IMG/VR virus record: IMGVR_UViG_3300009128_000070
Location: 1 to 35,432 of that record
Source of the DNA: a virus
DNA: 35,432 bases
Direction: 5' to 3' (one strand)
Part shown: positions 1 to 6,360 of the stretch, piece by piece
How the letters are laid out: each line of letters opens with the position of its first letter
Numbering within the stretch: the first letter of the stretch is position 1
Position numbers and translations under genes: made by a program
The notes under the pieces: model-generated
Databases searched by the model: none
Told to the model about the DNA's origin: nothing
The model's input: only the letters and a program-made list of their open reading frames with translations

Positions 1-44
1 AGCCTAAAAGATTTTTATTTTTTGATAATTTGTTTACCATAATT

Positions 45-116
45 GGTCCGTTCGTCTAGTGGTTAGGACTCCAGGTTTTCATCCTGGCAACAGGAGTTCG
101 ATTCTCCTACGGACTA
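45..116 (+). tRNA. tRNA-Glu(UUC)
   Basis: Full cloverleaf: acceptor GGTCCGT pairs with ACGGACT (first pair G-U), anticodon stem CCAGG/CCTGG with loop TTTTCAT gives anticodon UUC, and the T arm is GGAG-TTCGATT-CTCC like. The discriminator is A116. CCA is not encoded (TACAA follows). The GGTCCGTTCGTCTA start resembles Bacteroidota tRNA-Glu, a weak host hint. It decodes GAA, a common codon in these AT-rich genes. Confidence 0.96.
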
Positions 117-126
117 CAATAAATAT

Positions 127-197
127 GGGGGATTAGTATAACGGGATTACACTGCCCTTGCACGGCAGAAATTACAGTTCGATTCTGTAATCCTCCA
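127..197 (+). tRNA. tRNA-Ala(UGC)
   Basis: Acceptor GGGGGAT pairs with ATCCTCC and includes the G3-U70 wobble that alanyl-tRNA synthetase recognises. Anticodon stem CTGCC/GGCAG encloses CTTGCAC, giving anticodon UGC. The T arm is TACAG-TTCGATT-CTGTA. Discriminator A197; CCA is not encoded. It starts 10 nt after tRNA-Glu, so the cluster is probably one transcript. Confidence 0.95.
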
Positions 198-212
198 CAC
201 TCGGATTTTTTA

Positions 213-276
213 GAATGTTTTACCGAATGTAAGACTCCGGATAGTAACATTGAAGGCAAATACCATTAAAACATTC
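213..276 (+). ncRNA. Hairpin element inside the tRNA cluster
   Basis: The 89-nt gap between tRNA-Ala and tRNA-Cys can fold. GAATGTTTTA at 213-222 is the exact reverse complement of TAAAACATTC at 267-276. Inside it, AATGT (226-230) pairs with ACATT (247-251). There is no TTC-type T loop, so it is not a tRNA. It may be a processing signal, a small RNA or a decayed tRNA spacer. Function unknown. Confidence 0.35.
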
Positions 277-286
277 AAAGATATAT

Positions 287-358
287 GTACAGGTGGCCGA
301 AATGGTTAGGCAGTAGGCTGCAACCCTTCTTATGTCGGTTCGAGTCCGACCCTGTACT
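287..358 (+). tRNA. tRNA-Cys(GCA)
   Basis: Acceptor GTACAGG pairs perfectly with CCTGTAC. The anticodon loop CTGCAAC gives GCA; the anticodon stem GTAGG/CCTTC carries one T-T mismatch. The T arm is GTCGG-TTCGAGT-CCGAC. The D-arm sequence GGCCGAAATGGTTAGGC is typical of tRNA-Cys. Discriminator U358, as usual for Cys; CCA is not encoded. Confidence 0.93.
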
Positions 359-368
359 CAAATAATAT

Positions 369-449
369 GTGTGAGTATGCAAGTGGTTAAAGCACGCAGA
401 CTGTAAATCTGTTCCTTTGGGTTCGGTGGTTCAAATCCATCCTCACACA
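369..449 (+). tRNA. tRNA-Tyr(GUA)
   Basis: Acceptor GTGTGAG pairs perfectly with CTCACAC. Anticodon stem GCAGA/TCTGT encloses CTGTAAA, anticodon GUA. The length of 81 nt reflects the long variable arm expected of bacterial (class II) tRNA-Tyr. The T loop is TTCAAAT. Discriminator A449; CCA is not encoded. Confidence 0.95.
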
Positions 450-454
450 CCATT

Positions 455-524
455 CGCGGGGAAAGGAAGTCCTAACGGAGCCTCATAAGTTCTCGTTGTG
501 GTGGAGCGTTACCACCCCCCGCTA
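455..524 (+). tRNA. Degenerate tRNA-Met(CAU)-like element
   Basis: CGCGGGG (455-461) pairs with CCCCGC (517-522), leaving C1 opposite U523 as in initiator tRNAs, where position 1-72 is unpaired. The anticodon stem GGAGC/GTTCT pairs only with two G-U pairs and encloses CTCATAA, anticodon CAU at 484-486. The T stem GGTGG/CCACC is intact, but the loop is AGCGTTA rather than the TTCRANY type. Only 15 nt lie between acceptor and anticodon stems, so the D arm is cut down. It lacks the three G-C pairs of an initiator anticodon stem. It lies 5 nt after tRNA-Tyr, in line with the cluster. It could be a decaying tRNA or a specialised tRNA-like RNA. Confidence 0.5.
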
Positions 525-605
525 CACATTAATAAAAACAATAACAGGAGAAATAGTTATGGTGGAGCTCCTGTAAGCGGCGTTCAAGGTTCTTGGACTG
601 CAAAT

Positions 606-710
606 ATGTCAGGTAGATATGAACTCAAAATTGTAGTTTGGAATAAATGGGATAAAGATATAGTTTATAGATTTATAGATGTTCAAACAACTACCCTTTA
701 TCAATATTAA
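606..710 (+). pseudogene. Short ORF or gene fragment of unknown function
   Basis: The reading frame is open from about 489 to 710, but its upstream part lies in the Met-like tRNA. The first ATG in frame is at 606 and gives 34 residues beginning MSGRYELKIVVWNKWDKDIV, with no good ribosome binding site. Protein-like sequence (SYGGAPVSGVQGSWTAN) continues upstream of that ATG. A well-spaced AGGAG (546-550) instead leads to ATG 559 in another frame, which stops after five codons. This pattern suggests a gene broken by a frameshift, or the end of an unrecognised small gene. Confidence 0.3.
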
Positions 711-815
711 ATAATCTCATTCGGTAAAAGAAATTACTTCATATATATTATATTTATTAGTATAATGAAGGTTGCAATTGGACATTTTTCTTTAACCAAC
801 CAGGAGATATTCATT

Positions 816-1649
816 ATGAGTAAATCTAAACCAGTAAAAAAAGTTATTACTACCACTCAAGTTAAAGCAAATCAAGAATGTAAAAACAAACGACAAGTAT
901 TATCACAACTTAAAAGAATCAAATGGAATATAGAATTTCAAACAGAAAATCAAGAAATATTCTATAATACAGTAGATAAAAATGATATTTCATTTTGTGC
1001 GGGTCCTGCTGGATGTGGTAAAACTTATATAGCTACATATTATGCATTACATCAACTTGCCACCACTAAAAAATATGATGGTATTATTATCACAAAACCA
1101 TTAGTAGAAGTTGAAGGTGAAAAGCTTGGATACTTACCAGGAAATGTAGAAGAAAAAACAGAACCATTTATGATGTCCATTTATTATAATATGGAACAAA
1201 TAATTGGTAAAGATAGATTGAAAACGTTAAGAGAAACAGGTGTGATTACAGTAGTACCATTAGCTTATATGCGTGGACTTACTTTAACGAATAAATTAGT
1301 TTTATTGGATGAAGCTCAAAACTCATCTCCTCTTCAGATTAAAACTTTCTTGACCAGAATTGGCCGTGGTAGCAAATTTATTATTAGTGGAGATTTACAG
1401 CAAAGTGATGTTAAACATAAACAAGGTAATGGATTAGAAGATGCAATTAGAAGATTAACTGGATTACCACATTTAGGATTTTCTCAATTTACTCTTGACG
1501 ATGTAGTTAGACATCCAGTAGTCGCTGGTATATTAGAAAGATATAATGATGAATATTCTGTTGATGATATACCTGCCGAAGTAACTTTATCTGCTTGGTT
1601 AGAACATCCTACATATGATTACTCAAAAATAATGAATAGATGGGATTAA
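816..1649 (+). CDS. phoH: PhoH-like P-loop ATPase
   Basis: A 277-residue PhoH family protein. Walker A is GPAGCGKT, followed by the family's YIATYYAL helix; Walker B is LVLLDEAQN; the sensor-like segment FIISGDLQQSD is typical of PhoH. PhoH proteins are predicted ATPases, often linked to RNA metabolism, and are a very common auxiliary gene in marine T4-like phages; the phage role is not settled. The start at 816 is chosen over an upstream in-frame ATG at 765 because AGGAG lies 8-9 nt before it. An ATATTTATT sequence (750-758) upstream resembles the late motif of this phage, but promoter use is unproven. Confidence 0.93.
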   Translation: MSKSKPVKKVITTTQVKANQECKNKRQVLSQLKRIKWNIEFQTENQEIFYNTVDKNDISFCAGPAGCGKTYIATYYALHQLATTKKYDGIIITKPLVEVEGEKLGYLPGNVEEKTEPFMMSIYYNMEQIIGKDRLKTLRETGVITVVPLAYMRGLTLTNKLVLLDEAQNSSPLQIKTFLTRIGRGSKFIISGDLQQSDVKHKQGNGLEDAIRRLTGLPHLGFSQFTLDDVVRHPVVAGILERYNDEYSVDDIPAEVTLSAWLEHPTYDYSKIMNRWD

Positions 1650-1667
1650 AAAAAATAAAAAAAGTTC

Positions 1668-1696
1668 TTGACTTTCTCAAAATTCCTTTGTATATT
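1668..1696 (+). promoter_or_regulatory. Sigma70-like promoter, copy 1
   Basis: TTGACT (1668-1673), a 17-nt spacer and TATATT (1691-1696), with TTTG just before the -10. Together with the following leader TTAGTCGAAATGAGAAAGG it is repeated almost exactly at 1904. It precedes the gene at 1725. Confidence 0.7.
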
Positions 1697-1724
1697 TAGT
1701 CGAAATGAGAAAGGAAATAATAAA

Positions 1725-1907
1725 ATGAGTATATTTGACGCAACAATGATAGCTGAAGGTGTTTTTGAACCTTCAAGTGAACAAGAATGGATTGACGCCT
1801 GGCAATTACTATTAGATGAAGGTATTGTATGGAAACTACAAGGTTGGTTTGGTCGAATGGCAACCCAGCTATTAGATGCCGGAATAATAGTTGAAAAAAG
1901 AGCTTGA
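1725..1907 (+). CDS. Small conserved phage protein, unknown function
   Basis: 60 residues, MSIFDATMIAEGV... The start at 1725 is set by GAGAAAGGAAA upstream; an in-frame ATG at 1668 would lie in the promoter and is rejected. The pattern with an invariant-looking EWIDAWQLLLDEGIVWKLQG core, then a GRMATQLLDAGII helix, is one I recognise as a short family widespread in phages and annotated hypothetical. No signal peptide, membrane segment or metal motif. The stop codon TGA (1905-1907) overlaps the -35 box of the next promoter. Early expression is likely from its promoter. Confidence 0.85.
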   Translation: MSIFDATMIAEGVFEPSSEQEWIDAWQLLLDEGIVWKLQGWFGRMATQLLDAGIIVEKRA

Positions 1908-1932
1908 CTTTATCAATTATTGTTTGTATATT
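1904..1932 (+). promoter_or_regulatory. Sigma70-like promoter, copy 2
   Basis: TTGACT (1904-1909), 17-nt spacer, TATATT (1927-1932). The block 1904-1953 matches 1668-1717 at 44 of 50 positions; the last 31 bases, from TTTG through the ribosome binding site, are identical. The -35 overlaps the stop codon of the preceding gene. Confidence 0.7.
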
Positions 1933-1958
1933 TAGTCGAAATGAGAAAGGAAAAGGTT

Positions 1959-2162
1959 ATGAAAAAAACAAAATTCAGAAAATTAGAAAATCCAATGGAA
2001 ACTGTCACCGTTAATGGTGTGGAGATAGTTCCTGATGAGGTTACATTACCTAAAAATAGTAATAAGGTTATGGTTGGTGGAAACTGGCCGATTAACTTTG
2101 AAAATGAAAAAGATGAACACGATTTCAATGAAGCTATGAATGGTTATTGGAAGGAAGGATAA
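1959..2162 (+). CDS. Small hypothetical protein
   Basis: 67 residues with a basic N-terminus (MKKTKFRKLENP) and an acidic C-terminal half. No family recognised. The start at 1959 follows GAGAAAGGAAAAGG, part of the duplicated promoter-leader; the longer in-frame start at 1920 lies in the promoter. It ends one base before the next ATG, so the two are probably translated together. Confidence 0.75.
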   Translation: MKKTKFRKLENPMETVTVNGVEIVPDEVTLPKNSNKVMVGGNWPINFENEKDEHDFNEAMNGYWKEG

Positions 2163-2163
2163 T

Positions 2164-2481
2164 ATGAATAACAGTCCACTAAATACTAAAAACAGAATTA
2201 ACTTTGTTACTAATGAAGCTCCGGTATTAGAGTTTATTAAAAAATATCCTATAGTTAAATGTACTATGAATGAGTTTGTAGGAACTAAGCGACAAACAAT
2301 AGATGCTTACATAAATTGGTTGAATAAGTATGGTGAAAATGGACACTATCTCGGTGGGAAACCTGAAACGGTTAATAGTGAATCATTCGGGAGTAAAACA
2401 TTTTATAAATTTGATTGGAATGGAGTTAAGGGATGGGGAGAAGTATTTCAATATTTAACGGATAACAAGAAGGGAAACTAA
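2164..2481 (+). CDS. Hypothetical protein, possible DNA-binding helix pair
   Basis: 105 residues; the start at 2164 is set by GAAGGAAGG a few bases upstream, and not by the in-frame ATG at 2140 inside the preceding gene. The segment VKCTMNEFVGTKRQTIDAYI reads like a short helix-turn-helix (residues about 30-50), followed by an aromatic-rich C-terminal half. This is only a pattern impression; no family is recognised. It belongs to the early small-gene operon 1959-3014. Confidence 0.75.
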   Translation: MNNSPLNTKNRINFVTNEAPVLEFIKKYPIVKCTMNEFVGTKRQTIDAYINWLNKYGENGHYLGGKPETVNSESFGSKTFYKFDWNGVKGWGEVFQYLTDNKKGN

Positions 2482-2482
2482 A

Positions 2483-2803
2483 ATGAAATCAACAATGGCA
2501 ATGGATATAGATACTTTGATAACTGAACTAAATCGGTCAGCTGGGGATGTATATAAGAATATGAGAATGTTACCGCCTAAATATGTGGTCAATACTCGTG
2601 GTAGAAAATATTTAAAAATAACAGAGGACAGCACGAATGGTCGTGTAGTATGTTTCATAGAAAAAGAAACGGGTAACATATATAAACCCGCAGGTTGGAG
2701 AGGTCCTTACACTAAGGGTAATAACCCTGTAAGAGCTAATGTACATGATTATGAATCATTCATGAATAAGACTGACCCATATGGTGGTTGGTTGTATGTG
2801 TAA
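2483..2803 (+). CDS. Hypothetical protein conserved in T4-like phages
   Basis: 106 residues. Two parts are visible: an N-terminal helical segment (DIDTLITELNRSAGDVYKNM) and a C-terminal part with VVCFIEKETGNIYKPAGWRG, then VRANV. I recognise the last pattern (a 'cF.d..tG.iykpagWk.P.....R.n' motif) from short hypothetical proteins of large marine phages; function unknown. It follows the upstream stop by one base and has AAGGGAAA before it. An alternative start six codons in (ATGGCAATG) cannot be excluded. Confidence 0.78.
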   Translation: MKSTMAMDIDTLITELNRSAGDVYKNMRMLPPKYVVNTRGRKYLKITEDSTNGRVVCFIEKETGNIYKPAGWRGPYTKGNNPVRANVHDYESFMNKTDPYGGWLYV

Positions 2804-2819
2804 ATTTAAAGGATAATAA

Positions 2820-3014
2820 ATGATTGACCCAAAGTTACAAGCCATATTAGATATGCAAAAAGATATTCCAGATGTGAATATAAAAGGAATAGAAAGTGAT
2901 GAGATTGCATCGGATGATTATGTGAATTATTTACTTGGTGACATAACGATTTCAGATAATTCAGATGATTTTGTGGAATTTTCAGATACTAACAGTGAAG
3001 GTTATATAGATTAA
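2820..3014 (+). CDS. Small acidic hypothetical protein
   Basis: 64 residues, strongly acidic (runs such as DNSDDFVEFSDTNSEG), preceded by AAAGGATAATAA. No cysteine cluster or membrane segment and no recognisable family. Small acidic early phage proteins often bind host enzymes or mimic DNA, but nothing here proves that. It is the last gene of the small early cluster before tRNA-Gly. Confidence 0.65.
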   Translation: MIDPKLQAILDMQKDIPDVNIKGIESDEIASDDYVNYLLGDITISDNSDDFVEFSDTNSEGYID

Positions 3015-3056
3015 AAATATATTTGTATTTCAGGTATTTGCATGATATATATTATT

Positions 3057-3128
3057 GCGGATGAAGTGTTATAGGAAACACGCTTTGATTCCATTGAAGA
3101 GAAGTAGGTTCGACTCCTACCATCCGCT
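3057..3128 (+). tRNA. tRNA-Gly(UCC)
   Basis: Acceptor GCGGATG pairs perfectly with CATCCGC. D stem GTGT/ACAC, anticodon loop ATTCCAT in a stem with two G-U pairs (CTTTG/TGAAG), anticodon UCC, T arm GTAGG-TTCGACT-CCTAC. Discriminator U3128. It stands alone between two protein genes, away from the cluster at 45-524. A32 in the anticodon loop is unusual. Confidence 0.9.
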
Positions 3129-3186
3129 CAAATTTTGACCAGCTAGGTTATTTACTAATTGAAAAATAAAATAAAAGAGAAGTTAT

Positions 3187-4380
3187 ATGGCATTTGATTC
3201 ATTCTTTGATGAGCCTAAATTCGACTTTGATGTCGAAAGAAAAAAATTCATCGACAACCTCGACTTTCTAAAGTCAATGTCCGTTCAGGAACAAACCTTA
3301 TATAAAAAATGGCAAGAGTTTAATGCTGATGTCTATTCTATGACACAGAAGGCATCTAAATTCGCTAAGATAGAGAGATCTATCTGGACGCCTACTGATA
3401 TTACCAATAAAGAATTAACAATAAAAGAAATAGAAGCCCTTGAACCATATGTAGAAATGGTTGAACAAGGTAATGCTTCTTCTAATGAAATGTGGACTTT
3501 AGTTCGCAGATTAATTCATACAATGGAATTTACTGCTAATCCAGGTCGTAATGTAAAGTTTTATGTTAAAGATAAAGTTAGTGGTAAAATATTAGGTGTT
3601 ATTAGTTTAGGTTCTGATGTAACTTCTTTGGGTGCAAGAGATACATTTATTGGTTGGACTAAAGATAATAAATTTAAAGATGGAAAATTAAAATATACTT
3701 CTATTGGAACTACTATTTGTTGCGCACAACCACTAGGTTTTAATTTCTTGGGTGGTAAGTTAGTTGCCGCTTTAGTTACATCTTCTGTAATTAGAGATGC
3801 TTGGAAAGAGATTTATGGTCAAACATTAGTTGGACTTTCAACTACTTCTTTATACGGCATTCATTCAATGTATAACGGTATTCCACTTTGGAAAACGTTA
3901 GGTGAATCTAAAGGTAAAATTGCATTAAAGCCAGATGATTCAACTTATGAAGTGTGGCATGAATGGTTAAAAGAAAATCGTTCAGATGAATATAAAGTTG
4001 CTACCACACAAAAAGAAGGGGTAGCAGGTCCTCCGACTGGAGTTAAACAAAAAATTATCAATATGATTTTTAAAGTAGTTGGAGTTAAACCATCTAACTA
4101 TATGCACGGATTTAAGCGTGGGATTTATTTTGCTGATGTGTATGAAAATGGTAAAGAATTTTTACGATGTGAGATAGAAGAAAAAGATTTAAAGATGAAA
4201 CAAAAGTATATTGATGATAGTGATTACATTATGAAGTGGTGGAAGAAGAAGGCTATTAAAAGATATACTAAACTGTTTGATGAGAATAGATTAAAACCAG
4301 AGAAACTTTTCTATGGAGATATTGTAGGAAAGACTTGGGAAGAAACTAAAGAGCAATATCTTGAAGAAGTAGGAAGATAA
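3187..4380 (+). CDS. DruA/DUF4338-like protein
   Basis: 397 residues. The middle (about residues 139-225) matches the pattern I know from DUF4338, the family of DruA in the Druantia anti-phage system: ISLGSD, then GARDTFIGWT (R151, D152, G156, W157), a QPLGFNFLGGKLVAAL helix, and GLSTTSLYG (219-227). The N-terminal third is helical and the C-terminal third is rich in lysine (KWWKKKAIKRYTKLF), consistent with nucleic-acid contact. The molecular activity of DruA is unclear, and phage homologues might act in counter-defence, exclusion of other phages or DNA metabolism; all of that is inference. It follows tRNA-Gly with a weak GAGAAG ribosome site and is not fused to helicase or other Druantia parts. 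Confidence 0.55.
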   Translation: MAFDSFFDEPKFDFDVERKKFIDNLDFLKSMSVQEQTLYKKWQEFNADVYSMTQKASKFAKIERSIWTPTDITNKELTIKEIEALEPYVEMVEQGNASSNEMWTLVRRLIHTMEFTANPGRNVKFYVKDKVSGKILGVISLGSDVTSLGARDTFIGWTKDNKFKDGKLKYTSIGTTICCAQPLGFNFLGGKLVAALVTSSVIRDAWKEIYGQTLVGLSTTSLYGIHSMYNGIPLWKTLGESKGKIALKPDDSTYEVWHEWLKENRSDEYKVATTQKEGVAGPPTGVKQKIINMIFKVVGVKPSNYMHGFKRGIYFADVYENGKEFLRCEIEEKDLKMKQKYIDDSDYIMKWWKKKAIKRYTKLFDENRLKPEKLFYGDIVGKTWEETKEQYLEEVGR

Positions 4381-4382
4381 TT

Positions 4383-4403
4383 AACAAATAACAAATAACA
4401 AAT
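4383..4403 (+). repeat. Three tandem copies of AACAAAT
   Basis: A 7-bp unit repeated three times without gaps in the 33-nt space between two genes, just upstream of the ribosome site AGGAAA of the gene at 4414. Its role, if any, could be in translation initiation; it may also be slippage. Confidence 0.7.
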
Positions 4404-4413
4404 AGGAAATAAA

Positions 4414-4995
4414 ATGGCAACATATAAACTTACAAAAAACTACACACCTCGTATTAAATTTAATACTGACTTTAGTATCGGAGATAAAGAAAACGAACAA
4501 TATCTCAATTCTCTTGCGAAATGGCACATGGGTGGAATCAAACAAGGTGCGAAATCATATAACGAAAAACATCCCGGCACTACTAATAATGGTAAAAAAG
4601 GCAAAGATGTAATTGTAACTGTTGAAGAATTGAAAGAATTAATAATAGAAGCAAATGGTATTTCACCAGATGGGGCGAAGATTTATTTTGCACCTGTGGG
4701 TTATTTGAATAATCCAGGCCAAGCTATGAAACTTGGTTTAATGACCGCCGATGAAAATAGTAGAAAACCATCCTTTGATAGAAAAAATACTGATGAAACA
4801 ATGGGATCAATTCACTATATTAAAAATAATTTACAACATACCACAATGAGATATAATTTAGGTAAAGGTTCTAATGATTTATCTTTAACTATGACTCAAA
4901 ATGTAAAGATAAAAGTGAAAAATAGTATTGAACTTAATATAGATGATTGTTCACCACAATTTTTAGCAGCTTACACACAATCATTAGCTAATTAA
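4414..4995 (+). CDS. Unknown protein, faint HNH-like pattern
   Basis: 193 residues, no confident family. Residues 117-145 contain RKPSFDRKNTDETMGSIHYI then NNLQHTTMRYN, reminiscent of the 'PSxDRid...GYi..Ni......N..K' tail of phage HNH endonucleases, with D122-R123 in the conserved position. The zinc-binding cysteines and a clear His-Asn-His core are not seen, so this is only a resemblance. The N-terminal half has a KWHMGGIKQGAKSYNEKHPG segment and a short helical stretch. The gene has its own AGGAAA ribosome site and lies between the DruA-like and glycosyltransferase genes. Confidence 0.6.
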   Translation: MATYKLTKNYTPRIKFNTDFSIGDKENEQYLNSLAKWHMGGIKQGAKSYNEKHPGTTNNGKKGKDVIVTVEELKELIIEANGISPDGAKIYFAPVGYLNNPGQAMKLGLMTADENSRKPSFDRKNTDETMGSIHYIKNNLQHTTMRYNLGKGSNDLSLTMTQNVKIKVKNSIELNIDDCSPQFLAAYTQSLAN

Positions 4996-5016
4996 TGGTT
5001 ATGTGAGTACAGAATA

Positions 5017-6360
5017 ATGAATATTTTTGATTTCACAAAAGACAGAGATTCCGATAGGGAATATCCATACAAAATACTTGTATATCCAAACATTACATAT
5101 ATGCGTGATTTGGAAAAAGATTCCTATGTCGTAGTCTTGCGTAATGTAATCAAAGAACTTAACAAAGTTCGTGATGATATTCATTGGACTATAATGTCGC
5201 CAGGTGATATCAAAAGTTTAACATTTGAGAATACAACACAGATACCAATCAATTTACCATCTTACCCAAATGCTATGAGATGTCATTTTAATTATAGTGA
5301 AATAAAAAGTAATTTAAGATGGAAAGAAACTGATTATGATGTGGTGTATTCTCATTTACCAGAACATACTCTACAACTTAAAAATCTATTAGTTAATGAT
5401 ACTAACATAGATCCAAAGTTTGTAGGTTATTGCCATTGGTATGAAGTAGACGAAAATACAAATTATACCGGAAGAATGCTCTTGCATAATTATAATGGTA
5501 TGTTAAAAATGGATGAGTGTGGTGTAAATAGTATATGGTTGAAAGAATTGGTTTTGGAGAAGGCTAAAGAGTGGTATAATGATGACACTATTAAAGAATT
5601 AGATAATATAATTCAACCACATTATCTTGGTATAGATAAAATAAACAATGTAGAAGTTCCAATAAAAAAGAAAACTATCATCTTTAATCATAGAGATAAT
5701 TACTATACAGGTTGGACTTGGTTTATAGATAGAATGGATGAACTTTATAAGCAAAGGCAAGACTTCACTGTTTATACTACACTTGCTGATTTAGACAGAC
5801 CTTACGCCAAAAGGGTAAGGATAAGTGATAGAGATGAATACTTAGATTTTATCCGTTCAATGCATGTTGGTGTTGGAACATTTCAAAAGTATTCTGCTTG
5901 GTCTATATCAACAACTGATTCTCTCAGTATGGGCGTTCCTTACATATTACCAAATAAATTATGTTATCCCGAAATGGTTGGTAAAGATTATCCATTGTTG
6001 TATAATGGTAAAGATGAATTCTTACAAAAAGTAAATGGGGCATTAGACGATGATGGTAGTGTGGACAAAGCTAAGAATTATTTAAAAACAAAGATAGAAG
6101 AATTTCCGTGGGAAAATAGAGTGCCAAATTGGTTTAATGGTTGGGATTTTCTTACTCCTGATTCTTTTACTATGATTGGAGATAAAAGTGAATCATATCA
6201 TAAAATAGTAGATTACATTCATAAGAAAAAGTCGGTAACTAAAAAAGAAATATTAGAGTATATGGGCTGGGGTGTTAGAATATCATTCAGTCCATATAGA
6301 AATAGATTAAGAACAGAACCTACAATAAGGTTTACAAAAAATAGATATGAGGTTAGATAA
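5017..6360 (+). CDS. Glycosyltransferase, GT-B-like
   Basis: 447 residues. The layout suits a GT-B enzyme: an N-terminal Rossmann-like part (YKILVYPNITYMRDL; then DYDVVYSHLPEH), a second domain starting near residue 218 (KTIIFNHRDNYYTGWTWFID) and the nucleotide-sugar part STTDSLSMGVPYILPNKLC around 296-314, where S/T-x-S-x-G-x-P is the usual loop of GT1/GT4 enzymes. The last 55 residues (KIVDYIHKKKSVTKKEILEY...) read like a small winged-helix domain, which could bring it to DNA. Targets could be phage DNA bases, as for T4 glucosyltransferases, or a virion or host surface sugar. It has almost no ribosome site, and its stop is directly followed by the ATG of the HD gene. Confidence 0.7.
   Translation: MNIFDFTKDRDSDREYPYKILVYPNITYMRDLEKDSYVVVLRNVIKELNKVRDDIHWTIMSPGDIKSLTFENTTQIPINLPSYPNAMRCHFNYSEIKSNLRWKETDYDVVYSHLPEHTLQLKNLLVNDTNIDPKFVGYCHWYEVDENTNYTGRMLLHNYNGMLKMDECGVNSIWLKELVLEKAKEWYNDDTIKELDNIIQPHYLGIDKINNVEVPIKKKTIIFNHRDNYYTGWTWFIDRMDELYKQRQDFTVYTTLADLDRPYAKRVRISDRDEYLDFIRSMHVGVGTFQKYSAWSISTTDSLSMGVPYILPNKLCYPEMVGKDYPLLYNGKDEFLQKVNGALDDDGSVDKAKNYLKTKIEEFPWENRVPNWFNGWDFLTPDSFTMIGDKSESYHKIVDYIHKKKSVTKKEILEYMGWGVRISFSPYRNRLRTEPTIRFTKNRYEVR

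Noticed and set aside
498-710. A 70-residue protein starting at GTG 498
   Set aside because: The start lies within the Met-like tRNA element, in its T arm, with no ribosome site. Only the part after about 560 looks protein-like.
765-815. Longer N-terminus for PhoH from ATG 765
   Set aside because: No ribosome site before 765, whereas AGGAG stands 8-9 nt before ATG 816, and the extra residues include the ribosome-site region itself.
1913-2679. Minus-strand open frames at 1913-2128 and 2455-2679
   Set aside because: They lie opposite well-supported plus-strand genes with ribosome sites, and have no ribosome site or recognisable protein pattern of their own.
3023-3051. TTGTAT-17-TATATA as promoter for tRNA-Gly
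   Set aside because: The -10 ends only 5 nt before the mature tRNA 5' end, so transcription would start inside the tRNA. The TATATA tract may be chance in such AT-rich DNA.
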